A DNA stretch of 64,000 bases from the NCBI GenBank assembly GCA_026686845.1, contig JAIVEN010000008.1, positions 10,198,501 through 10,262,500 on the forward strand, written 5' to 3'. This document shows, piece by piece, positions 24,960-35,258 of this stretch. A program made the translations under genes and the position numbers. This stretch comes from Adenanthera pavonina. Lineage: Eukaryota > Streptophyta > Magnoliopsida > Fabales > Fabaceae. Position 1 is the stretch's first letter. The number at the start of each line of letters is the position of its first letter. The notes below the pieces were generated by a model that had not been told where the DNA came from, ran no database searches, and worked only from the letters and a program-made list of their open reading frames with translations.

Positions 24960-26416
24960 TTGGATTTCATGCTGTAGGTCTTGCCAAATTGCCAGACTTT
25001 AGACTTCCCAGTTTGCTCAGACTTCTTCTCCCCTTTTTTGACATGATCAAGAGCTGGAACATGCATAGCAAGAGGAGGAATCTATGATACTGGAATAACG
25101 TAAAAGGGACAGGGATGAATGGTACTGATGAGGGGATCTGAGGAAGAGGTATTGATGGTGGTGTTTTAGGGAGATCGTCCACAGCATCTGAGTTATCTCC
25201 TGAACTTCCCTCTGAAGATTGGCTAATCTGGCCCTTTGTACTATAAAGAGACCATACTTAGGATATGAAGATTGAGGTGCATAGGGAGGAAACATTTTAT
25301 CAAGCCTTTTCTTCTGAGCTTGCACAATTGCATTATGGGCAATGGCAGTTACATTCACATAAGGTACAAGGCTTCTTTCCTCATTTAGTGCTGCCTGAAT
25401 GATGGGAGCAGAGGTGATAGCTGCTACTTCAGTAGGCTTTCCTTTTCCTTTTTCTAAGTGTTGGATCTTGGCATACTGAAGCATCTTAGTGATGATAGAG
25501 GCATAAGGCAGGGTGGAATCCTTCCTTTGGTCCCTTGCCTTAAGCATACATTGGAAGATGACATAGCCCATGTTTAGTAACTTTCCACACATCAGAGTAG
25601 TCATCACATGTGCTTCAATCCTTGTGATCAAGTTGAAACTTCCTCCTTTGTTGAATGTGATCCTGGACATAATGTAGTATAGGACTGTAGATTAGACTCT
25701 TAAGTCAAAGGGCTTTATCACTCTTAGTGATAGCCAATTATCTTTCCTCCTGAATAAGGTGTTTAGAACTATGCTCTCCTTGTAATTCAAGAATGGACCA
25801 CCTTCCTCATTTGCTTCTTCATTCTCATCCATGTACCTTGAGGTGGTGATGTCAATCTTAAGGCCATCCTGTCCAGGGATCTCCATGACTTCATTTATTG
25901 CCTCATCAGAGAGTCATAGAGTTTTGGACCCGAGATTAACCTACCATCTCTTCTTTCTGTTATTGTATGACAGAGCAACATACCACGCTTTGATAACCTT
26001 ATCACCATATCTATCATTTATTTCTAATAGATTTTTATATTTTAGCAACCATAGCCCAACATCAAAATTATTGGAAATCAAAAAGTCTTCCAAGTTGGTA
26101 CAATATGGATTGATTACCTTCTTGCTGACAAACTTTGAGGCGTATTCTTCCAGGATATGGGTAGTGCTCACAGAGGCTCAGTGGTTAACTGGAGTTCCTC
26201 AGACTCAGTGCTGGATGAGGCAGAGACAGCAGCAACAAGGATAGGACTCTTCAAATCTGCCTTGGGAGTTGTTTTCTTCCTTTTGGAAGGTGTTCTCTTG
26301 CTAGATTCACCTTTTCTTTTTGAGGTTTCACCATCTTTAGAGCTATATTGTGACTTGACAGCCTTTTTTGGTTTGGAAGCCTCTCCATCGAAGTTAGGAT
26401 TTTCAGCCCTTGCCAT
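24960..26416 (-). pseudogene. Env-like ORF region of the Sirevirus-like element, broken
   Basis: A minus-strand reading region begins MARAENPNF at 26,416. It is rich in Lys/Ser/Glu for about 80 residues, then shifts frame into 'KVINPYCTNLEDFLISNNFD' (about 26,120), then a third block (25,886-25,692), then a 207-codon block from 25,670. At least three breaks interrupt it. It resembles the env-like or 'putative plant transposon protein' ORFs found after pol in Sireviruses. I see no clear signal peptide or transmembrane span, so an envelope function is not supported by what remains. Its position between pol and the 3' LTR is the main evidence. Confidence 0.55.
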
Positions 26417-26529
26417 TTCCGAGATAGGTTGTTTGATGAAAGATGTTAGGAAGGGGTTTATAAGGTGCGGGTGAGAGTTTAATCAGTGAGAAATAAAGAT
26501 TTATGGATGAAATTAATAAGAAATTAAGA

Positions 26530-27345
26530 GAGGAGGTGAACAGATTTAAGAGAGAGACGAATAGGGTTGTCTCTGGTCAGAGCAAGACCCTTCAATTTAG
26601 TTTATGTAACCATTCAACAAACGAATTTTGAGGACCAAAATTCAAATTTTGAGCAATTACATGACCTGTTCATTCTAGGGAAACTATCTAACAGACAAAT
26701 TTTCATCCTTATAGTTTGTTTCTTAGTGGCTTAGATGAAGATATATTCTTCAACAGACGAACTTTGGGGCACCAAAGTTTAGATTTTCAAGGTTCAATCA
26801 TGAGTAAGCACGGATGAGAGATTTAACAGACAAATTTCAGCCTTGAAATTCATCTAACGGAGACTTAAAATTTATGCATACTTCAACAGACGAATGTTGT
26901 GCTTCTAAAGTTCGAATTTTAAGAGTTCATTGTGAGGCACACAAGCATAAGATGTTCAACAAACGAATTTTAAGATACCAAAATTTGAATTTTAAGACTT
27001 TGTAAAGAAATTTTTGAAATGCGTATTTTACGTAGTTAAAATTTACATGTTGAACACTTTCAACACAATCAACATTCAAATTGTCATTCATAAATTCAAA
27101 TTTTAACCAATCAACAAAAGAATTTCGAGCAACTTGAAACTACTGTAACATGTGTAGTGCTGAAATTCGTCTATTCAGCACTTAAGTTCAAATTTTAAGT
27201 AGGTCAGTTTAGTCAATGTCATAATCTAGAATGGAAGTTCATCTAACAATATGCAAAATGTGAATTTCGAATGACTGAACTTGTAGATAGGGCCTAAAAA
27301 TTCAAATTTCCAATTATGCTTTAGCATCTGTTGACTTTGTAGGTC
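26530..27345. repeat. S-LTR-like motif block between pol and env-like ORF
   Basis: Non-coding spacer of about 0.8 kb with six or more occurrences of the 'aacagacgaattt' and 'aaattcaaattt' motifs that fill the S LTRs. In the plus direction these read as in the plus-strand LTRs at 45-46 kb, opposite to the host element. It is either an inverted LTR-derived piece or a shared regulatory repeat. Confidence 0.5.
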
Positions 27346-27461
27346 TCATAAACTCCATTATATTGATATTACTATCATTTAGACTCATGAGGAGTACCTG
27401 CAAAACATCTTAAACACACTCTGATGCTTAAGTTAGTACCAATTTGACATTAGAAACTTGC

Positions 27462-28545
27462 TTATAGTTCATTGGGATTTACCATTCCCAATTCTCTTCT
27501 GATTTTGCAGTATCTATCTTCTACAAGTGGCTTAGTCAAGATGTCAGCCAGCTGTTCTTCAGTAAAGACAAACTCTAACTTGATATCTTCTTTCAAAATA
27601 TGGTCCCGTATGAAGTGATGTCTAACTTCAATATGTTTGATCCTTGAATGCATCACTGGATTCTTTGTGATATTGATGGCACTTTAATTGTCACATCTGA
27701 TTAGTATTTTCTTCATCTAAATCTCAAGATCTTCAAGCTGCCGCTTCATCCAAAGGACTTGAGTACAATGGCTGCCAGCAGCTATATATTTAGCTTCTGC
27801 TGTAGAAAGGGCTACACTATTCTGCTTTCTTACTGGACCATGAAACCAAGGAACCTACCAGAAATTGGCACGTTCCATTTGTCTTCTTTCTATCAATTTT
27901 GGATCCAACAAAGTCAGTATCGGTATATCCTATTAGCTCTTCTCATTTCCCTTTGGATACCATAGTCCCATATATGATGTTCCACTTAAATATTGGAAAA
28001 TTCTCTTTATAGCTATTGCATGGGACTCTTTGGGACATGATTGGAATCTTGCACACATGTAAACACTAAACATAATGTCAGGTCTACTTGTTATTAGATA
28101 TAGTAGGGAACCAATCATTCTCCTATATTGAGTTATATCAAAAGGCTTTCCTCCTTCATCCATATCAAGCTTTGTTGCAATAGGCACGGGAGTTCCCATT
28201 GATTTGGCGTTTTCCATTCCAAAAATTTTTAGCAGCTCCTTTAGATATTTTGATTATTTGAGGAAGATGTTATCATCACATTGTTTAATTTGCAATCCCA
28301 GGAAGAAGTTGAGCTCTCCCATCATTGACATCTCAAACTCACTCTGCATTAACTTAGAGAAATTGTTGTACAAATACTCATTAGTAGCACCGAATATAAT
28401 ATCATCAATTTGTACAATAAGCAAATCTTTATTTTCCTTCATAGTAAACAATGTTGTATCTATTTTTCCTCTGTTAAATTCATTTTCAACTAGGAAGTTA
28501 CTTAACATTTCATACCATGCTCTAGGTGCCTTGCAATGCCACAAT
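27462..28545 (-). pseudogene. Copia pol 3' end: RT palm to RNase H
   Basis: Minus-strand pieces are 28,545-28,254 with 'KAPRAWYEML' and the RT catalytic block 'LLIVQIDDIIFGAT', where copia normally has YVDDII; 28,217-27,933 with 'YRRMIGSLLYLITSRPDIMF'; and a stop-riddled RNase H ending 'TEEQLADILTKPL' at about 27,515. The order and motifs are Ty1/copia. The 5' part of pol is replaced by LTR sequence at about 28,540-28,560. It is not functional. Confidence 0.82.
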
Positions 28546-28559
28546 ACAGCATGTCAATA

Positions 28560-29147
28560 ACAAGCTTAACATGGCACAAGAGTCCTACTTTGTGAAATTC
28601 AAATTTTGCACTTTCAAAATTCATCTGTCAAAGACACATCTAATCACACTTACAAGTCTTCATTTCAAAGTTTGAATTTTGAAAACTAAAATTCGTCTGT
28701 CAAAGGGATTGTTTCTAGACTCTTTTTCTACTTTAATATCAGATGAACTTTCATATGACTTTAGACGAATTTTGCATATTTGCTTAATTGTGCTTGACTT
28801 GAAATTTGAATTTCAACACTTGAAATTCTTCTATCAGAGGTGACATCTCTGTAACTTCAAATTTTAATCAGCAAAGTTCAAATTTTCAATGATATATATG
28901 AAGTTTAACAACCTAAATTCATCTGTTAGTCAGTGTTTTTCAAATTTCAACATAGGATAACGTGAAAAACACATATTAAACATAGTGGGAGTCTGAGTAA
29001 GTAAAATCAAAGTCTTTTACCCTGTGTACAAAGTAAGAAATCCTAATACCTAATTCTTCAACTATTTCTTCATGGATTCCTTACCTCCTTTGATATTTTC
29101 CTTCCAAGCTCTAGTTATTTAGAATCACCAAAACACTTGATTCAACA
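28560..29147 (-). mobile_element. Shortened 5' LTR of the Sirevirus-like element
   Basis: This 588-bp stretch repeats 24,050-24,642 ('agcttaacatggcaca' to 'cttgattcaaca'). The remaining ~900 bp of the LTR are lost except for a ~20-bp scrap matching 23,400-23,420, which sits at 28,537-28,557 at the junction with pol. Confidence 0.78.
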
Positions 29148-29404
29148 AGAAGCTCATCCTGAAAGTTGAAATTTGCTAATATGGTATTAGCAGAAGGGCA
29201 TTGCGGTGACAGAAGTCAAGCCACAGCGGCACACACTTCTGTCCAATTCATGTCGTAGTATCACTGTAGCTACCGCTGCACCAAGTAATACTACTTGGTT
29301 GAGGCCACGGAGGTACTGTAACACTCTGTGACTCCACACAGTTCTAGTCCAAATGTTAGTTTTCCACTATTTTGATGTAAAAGTAGTTGTCTTTGGGGTG
29401 AAAG
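29148..29404 (+). mobile_element. A-family LTR of gypsy copy 2, near-3' part
   Basis: Continues the A LTR after the Sirevirus-like insertion. It aligns with 55,955-56,205 ('gttgaaatttgctaatat', 'gggcattgcggtg', 'gtactgtaacac', 'ttttccactattttgatgt'). It ends in GAAAG just before the D solo LTR. Confidence 0.75.
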
Positions 29405-31065
29405 TGTTGGGGATTTTAACACACACGCAGCAAAAAGCTATCAAGAAATTTCCTCCCATGGATCCATCAATGTTGTTTAGATTGAGATGTAGAAAAAAAA
29501 TTTACCTTAGGTGTGTCCCTTGGTGTTCTTTTTCATTACATCAGGCCCCAGGAACTAACTCGACTAGTCAGCTCCCTAGACAGGTATCCACATGAACGGT
29601 GAGTCCAACTCGAACGACTTGCTAACACCTCTGTTTGTGAATGTCCATACATTTGTACATCGTCGCTATTCATCCATATAGCCGCTGTTCATTGTCCGTC
29701 CATATAGTCACACTCTCTGAGTGTACAACTACTCTCTCTTTAGGGTAATTCAAAATTGTGTTAATTTTGTACCCTAGTCTATATCAATATATAGATAGGA
29801 TTTGATATTTGTTTATTATAAATCAATAATTTAAACTAAATCAAATATTAATTAAATAGGTTAGTTTGAATTTAAATTTATCTAATAGATTAAATTTAAA
29901 CTAATTATCTAATATTTATCCAGAATCAAATCTAGATTTAATTTATCATATAAATCAAATTTAGATTATGACATTTGTTTAAATTTAAATCTATCATATA
30001 GAATTAAATTTAAAACTAATTCATTTGAATTAATTTGAACAATATATATATTTCAAAATTATGTAATATATATCAAATATATATAATATGTCAAGCATAT
30101 ATATATTTCAAATTTTAATATATATATATATATCAAATATATATAATTCTATCATCCTAAATTGAATATTGAATTCATTGAATCTAGATTCAATGAATAT
30201 GGACATTCTAACTTGAGTTGGCCCATTTTTGTGTGCAATCATGTACGGCCATATGATGTTGGCAGTGGGCTAATAAGACTATTAGACCCACAAGTCACAA
30301 GTAGCCTCTGGCAAGACATTGTGACTACCTAAATCACATAAGATCAATGATCCAATGTAACCTATCATATAACCTGATCACATCCCTTTGGTCTCATGAT
30401 ATATGGGTCAAGTATGAGGCATCGAAACATTATCCTCATTTTACTCGACCATCACTTTCTCGATCTCTGAGCAGACTGATAGAACTAATGAAAACTCTTC
30501 CATTCGAGTACAGCCATGCATTTCTCAGTCTCACTCACGAGGGGCCCGGATATATCTCTCCATTAATTAGAGGGATAAATTCCATCTTCATGATTCATCT
30601 TCCTCCGCATGAGTTCCACTATGCCCGATCATAGCCTTTATGATCTTCCGATTAAAGGTGACTTTTGACTATGCCAAAGTATAGTGTTCCCCATGTAGGA
30701 AGCCATGATCTCAAGTCTGAGGGCTTAGTGACATGGTTACATATGAGATATACTTATGACTTGCTCCATGCATTATCTCATGACAGGTCGATCCAGCGCA
30801 TATTCTCCAACAGGAGCTTATGATTTTGATTTGTATCTTCATACATAATTATCACATAATTATCAATCAAAATCATACTAATCTTAGTTTATCATTATTC
30901 CCACAAAGATGATTGATTAGGGATATTTAGGATAAAATAATTTATCCAAGGTATAAAGAAAAACATGCAAATAATATAATAATGTAAGAAAAAAAAACCT
31001 TCTTTTTTCATACTGAAATATAATGTTCATAATACAATGATTGGCCTAGGGCACAATCTCCAACA
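29405..31065 (+). mobile_element. D-family solo LTR, TSD GAAAG/GACAG
   Basis: A 1,661-bp LTR starts TGTTGGGGATTTTAAC and ends ATCTCCAACA, so it has TG...CA ends with a short inverted terminal TGTTGG...CCAACA. It is flanked by GAAAG (29,400-29,404) and GACAG (31,066-31,070), a 5-bp duplication with one mismatch. No internal region is present, so it is a solo LTR. A TA-rich run (about 30,040-30,150) lies in the middle. The ORF at 30,347-30,634 has no recognisable product. Confidence 0.82.
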
Positions 31066-32945
31066 GACAGAAGGTAGGTTGTTACAATATGCCATGGAGC
31101 TGTCATGAACTAAAGCGTGGGGATGCAATGAGGAAGCCAACAATGCCTAGACCAGTCTTTGCCAAAACTCGACAGGAGATGGATGTTGTAGCTAATCTAA
31201 TTTGAGATAAACTCAAACTTAATGGTTTTACTATTCACGCCCTGTTTGATTTTGATGCGTCACATTCTTTCATATCTTTTGATTGTGCTCAGAAATAGAG
31301 AATTGTGGCAATTGAGTTGCCTTTTGAATTATCGGTTTCTATAGCTACCGGGTTTCAATACGAACTACTCAAGCTTGTTTGAATTGTGTGGTTCGTTTTG
31401 AACACCAAAGCACTACCCTAGATTTAATCTATTTGTCACTACAAGATATTGATATTATTATTGGGATGGATCGGTTGGAGACGAATAATGCTATTCTTGA
31501 TTGTGCTTGAAAAACTGTGTCATTGCCAATGAGTATCCCTAGTGATTAAGGAGATAAAAATGCTTGTTTGTCCTTTGCCCAAGCCAACAGGCACTTGCAA
31601 AAAGGGTGTCAAAGGGTTCAAGTTTTCTTCTTTGTTAACGTATATATGAAAGAAGGAATAGAAATATATCTAGTTATTTGTGAATACCTTGATGTGTTTC
31701 CTGAGGAGAATATCAGTTTGTTACCTCCATGAGAGCTGGAGTTGCCCATCAATTTTGTGCCTAAAACAAGTCACATTTCTTAGGCTCCATATCGAATGGC
31801 ACCATCTAAATTGAAAGAACTCAAAAAGTATATTGAAGAATCATTGAAGAAGGGTTTTATTAGACCTTGTGTATCACCTTGGGGAGCTCCGGTGTTGTTT
31901 GTTAAGAAGAAGAATGATAGCCTCAAATTATGCATCGATTATAGGTAGTTGAATAAGGTGACAATTAGGAATAACTATCCTCTACCCCAAATTAATGATT
32001 TGATTGATCAATTGGCTACTACCTCAATTTTCTCCAAAATTGATTTGAGGTTAAGATACCATTAACTTCGGGTGTGTGTAGAGGATGTGCCCAAAATGGC
32101 TTTTCGAACTCAATATGAGCATCATGAGTTCCTTGTGATGCCCTTTAGGTTAACCAATGCTCCGGTAATATTCATGGATTATATGAACAAGGTATTTCAG
32201 CCATATCTAGATAAATTTTTAGTGGTCTTTATTAATGACATTTTGATCTATTCTAAGAGTGAGAAGGAACATGTATGTTATCTTTTGATTGTGTTGCAAG
32301 TGTTGCGGGATCACCAACTATATACCAAACTTAGCAAATGTAAGTTTTGACTATGGGAGGTGAAGTTTTTGGGCCATGTGATTTATAAAGAGGATGTAGT
32401 AGTGGACCCCAGTAAAGTAAAAGCAGTGTTAAATTAGGAAAGACCACAATCAGTGACCATAATTTGTAGCTTTCTGGGATTGGCAGATTACTACCGAAGG
32501 TTCATTAAAGGATTCTCTCAGTTTATTATGCCATTGACTAGGCTAACCCGCAATAATAGACCTTTCATTTGGGATCACAGGTGTGAAAGAGCATTCCAAG
32601 AACTGAAGGTTCATCTGACCTTCACCCTAGTCTTGATAATCCCTAACCATTTCGAGCCATTCATAGTTTATATAGACGCCTCTAAGAAGGGTACAGGATG
32701 TGTGTTGATGCAACAAGGGAGAGTTGTAGCCTATGCATCAAGGCAGTTGAAACCCCATAAGGAGAACTATCCTGCTTGTGACCTTGAGCTAGCGGCTATA
32801 GTGTTTGCCTTAAACTATGGAGGCCTTACCTCTATGGCACTATGTTCGAGGTGTTCAGTGATCACAAGAGTTTGAAATATCCTTTTGGGTAAAAAGAGTT
32901 GAACATGAGATAGAGGCGATGGTTAGAGTTTCTAAAGGATTCGAG
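31066..32945 (+). pseudogene. Ty3/gypsy polyprotein fragment (copy 2)
   Basis: Domains in order are a gag tail, protease (about 31,190-31,520, 'ISFDCAQ' block with the active-site triplet altered to D-F-D), RT, and RNase H to about 32,870. The RT part 32,072-32,350 is open for 92 codons. Its catalytic block reads 'FINDILIYS' where active enzymes have [FY]xDDILIYS, so one catalytic aspartate is now asparagine. The connection block 'FLGLADYYRRFIKGFSQF' and RNase H 'FIVYIDASKKGTGCVLMQ' and 'LELAAIVFAL' follow. Integrase and chromodomain are deleted, and the sequence jumps to a 3' LTR remnant. Same family as copy 1 by close protein similarity. Confidence 0.85.
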
Positions 32946-33400
32946 TAAAGAAGCTCAATTCGATGATTGACATTAAAACTTGGAATTAGGTGACATAAGA
33001 GCCAAGTTTTAGTCCAAAACTAACCATTCAGTCTCAGACATCCAAAACCTCCTTACTGAGGTATTTTGAAATGTGATTGGTGTCTACAGTTAGAATGAGA
33101 ATAGAGTGACTTGTAGGAGCTGAAATCAAATCAGATATTGGAATTAGGTTTTATACATATCAGAAGTCCGCCCAGGATATCAGCAAATTACTGATGTCAT
33201 ATCAGTTCAGGACGTTGTAGCTTGCAGGTGTCCAAGTCGTGATGCCACATTCCTATGTTTTTTTTTTTTGTTTTCAAGTAGTAAGTTACCATGTCACCAC
33301 AACATTGTAGCAGGCCACAGTGCTATTCTCTATTTTCATCTAAATGGTAATGTTGTGTCTTTTTGGTGTGTTTTTGGGTTTTGATCTCTAGGGTGTTACA
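32946..33400 (+). mobile_element. 3' remnant of A-type LTR of gypsy copy 2
   Basis: The last ~455 bp of an A-type LTR. 'tccaaaacctccttactgag' matches the 'tccagaatctccatacggag' block of other A LTRs, followed by the decayed GC box region and the end GGGTGTTACA at 33,400. It is fused directly to RNase H sequence by a deletion. Confidence 0.7.
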
Positions 33401-34540
33401 ATTTTGCTTTATAATATGAAATGGAGGGAATATATATTCTGTTAGTTGATAATTAATTGACACTAAAATATTACCTCACTTTTAAATATTCAATCAATTC
33501 ATGCCTTACAAGAATTCCACAACTTCAGTGCATGCAATATTAGTCTAAGTTACCCCAAAACATATTGGTCAAACAAATAAACACCATGTAACTTAATGTT
33601 TTATGTCTAAAACTAAATTAATATCTAAGGTCTCACTTAGTTTAAATTGTTACAGAATGCACATGATTGAATTTAATATATAACTTCTAGAATTAAATAG
33701 AAACATCCACCACATTGGACTAAAAATGACGGAAATTGATCCATGTATAGTACTTTAAACAGTAGAAAAAATCCATTTGGTTTATTAAGAAGGTAATAGA
33801 TGGTTAGTTAGGCATGTGTAATTATATATCCAATGAAAAAACGATAAGCCTATCCAACAAAGTGTTATCCAATCTATGAAGAAGACATTATAACCACTTA
33901 AATTTTTTATCCCTATCCAATCCTTATCCTTTCCCTTTGCGGAACAAAACATTGGCAATATTCACTTAGATTTTGTCCTATTTCTTTTTTTTTTATATAT
34001 TTTCATGGTTCCCTTTGCCAGGCCTTAATTTATTTCGATGACCATTGCAATGTTATCAAAAGTGTGACCGCGGTCCATAAGTGTGACCACAGCAACTTGT
34101 CATTGTTTTATTTGTTTTTTATTTATTGATATGACATCAATATACAACTAAATCACCTATTATTGCTTTTTAGTTTTTCCTATTCATGCAAGTGATACTT
34201 TTAAAACATATAAGGATAATATATTTTTTCCAATTGATGTGTTTCTTTTACATAAAGTTTTTAGCTCACTCTGCCATTAATCATAACGATCATGCTTCCT
34301 TATCTATATTGAGTCTCTTGCACCAAATCCAATCAACATTAGTGTTAATTAACTCTATTAAAGAACGCTTTTATAATTTTAATTTAGTACATCTTCATCA
34401 AACCCAATAAATATTCTTTTAAATTAATTGAGATGAGAAAATATATACTATATTGACATTCAAAATATACACATCTTTTATCAAAAAATTATACATATTA
34501 AAATTAAAATCATGCAAATTCAAATTCAAATTCAAAATAT
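33401..34540 (+). repeat. Duplicate of patatin 5' flank, copy 2
   Basis: Aligns with 56,804-57,330. Shared blocks are 'gtgttatccaatctatga', 'cattataacc', 'ccaatccttatcctttccc', 'ggccttaattta', 'caaaagtgtgaccgcggtcc' and 'cattcaaaatatacacat'. The copy includes the 10-bp palindrome GACCGCGGTC. It ends where gypsy integrase sequence begins. No patatin exon is present. Confidence 0.65.
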
Positions 34541-34544
34541 ACAC

Positions 34545-35258
34545 ATCTTTAGCAGAATTTGCCTATAATAATAGTTACCATTACAGTATTCAAATGGCTC
34601 CATATGAGGTATTGTATGGAAGGAAATGCAGATCCCCTCTATATTGGATTGAACTTGGGCAAAGAAAATATTAGGCCTTGATTTAGTAGATCAAACATCT
34701 AAACAGATAGAAATAATAAGGAAGAAATTACTAACGGCACAAAGTATGCAGAAAAATCATGTTGATAAGAGAAGAAAGCTGTTGGAATTTGAAGTTGAAG
34801 ATCATGTTTTTCTAAAAGTATCTCCCATGACTGGAGTAGGCCGATCTATTAAAAGTAAAAAGCTTAGTCCTATGTATATTGGTCCTTTTGAAATCCTAGC
34901 CAAAATTGGACCCGTTGCTTATAAAATTGCTTTACCCCCTCATTTAAGTCAACTCCATGATGTCTTTCATGTCTCATAGTTAAAGAAGTACCAACTAGAC
35001 CCATCACATATCATAGAATATGAACAAATTGATTTACAAGAAAATATGTCTTATGAAGTACAACCAGAGAGAATCATTGACTTTCAAGTCAAACAATTGA
35101 GGAACAACAACATTCCTCTAGTGAAGGTGGTCTGGAAAGGTTTCTCTTTAAAAGAAACAATCTGGAAATGGAAGATAGCATGAGGGAAAGATATCCTGAA
35201 TTATTCTAAGGCATGTTTCAAATTTCAAGGACGAAATTTATTTTTAGGGGGAAAGAAT
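34545..35258 (+). pseudogene. Gypsy integrase C-terminus and chromodomain (copy 3)
   Basis: The 3' end of a gypsy polyprotein that owns the B LTR. Blocks are 'LAEFAYNNSYHYSIQMAPYE', then 'KRRKLLEFEVEDHVFLKVSP', the GPF segment 'YIGPFEILAKIGPVAYKIAL', 'LHDVFHVS' and a degraded chromodomain (about 35,050-35,190). A TAG and frameshifts break it. The sequence diverges from copy 1, so it is a separate family. It is joined on the left to the patatin-flank copy, so the 5' part of the element is lost. A polypurine run 'aggggg aaagaa' precedes the LTR. Confidence 0.82.

Larger units (their letters stand above)
23146..29147 (-). mobile_element. Sirevirus-like Ty1/copia element, internally deleted
   Basis: A minus-strand element with its 3' LTR on the left (23,146-24,642), an env-like ORF region (about 24,960-26,416), the end of pol (27,462-28,545) and a shortened 5' LTR on the right (about 28,560-29,147). 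Both LTR starts read TGTTGAATCAAGTGTTTTG on the minus strand. Flanks GGAAG and AGAAG are a 5-bp target duplication with one mismatch. Gag, protease, integrase and most of RT are gone. The order pol then env-like then LTR is characteristic of Sireviruses such as SIRE1. The insertion lies within the A LTR of gypsy copy 2. Confidence 0.82.

Noticed and set aside
25831..26474. Plus-strand ORFs of 137 and 105 codons
   Set aside because: They are antisense shadows of the env-like region of the Sirevirus-like element.
30347..30634. A 95-codon ORF in the D solo LTR
   Set aside because: It sits inside a defined LTR with target duplications, and no protein family is recognised.
31066..31090. 'ggttgttaca' at about 31,079 as the A LTR end
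   Set aside because: The surrounding sequence aligns better with the gag tail of gypsy copy 1 ('gtttgttgcaacatttccc' near 14,728) than with an LTR end.
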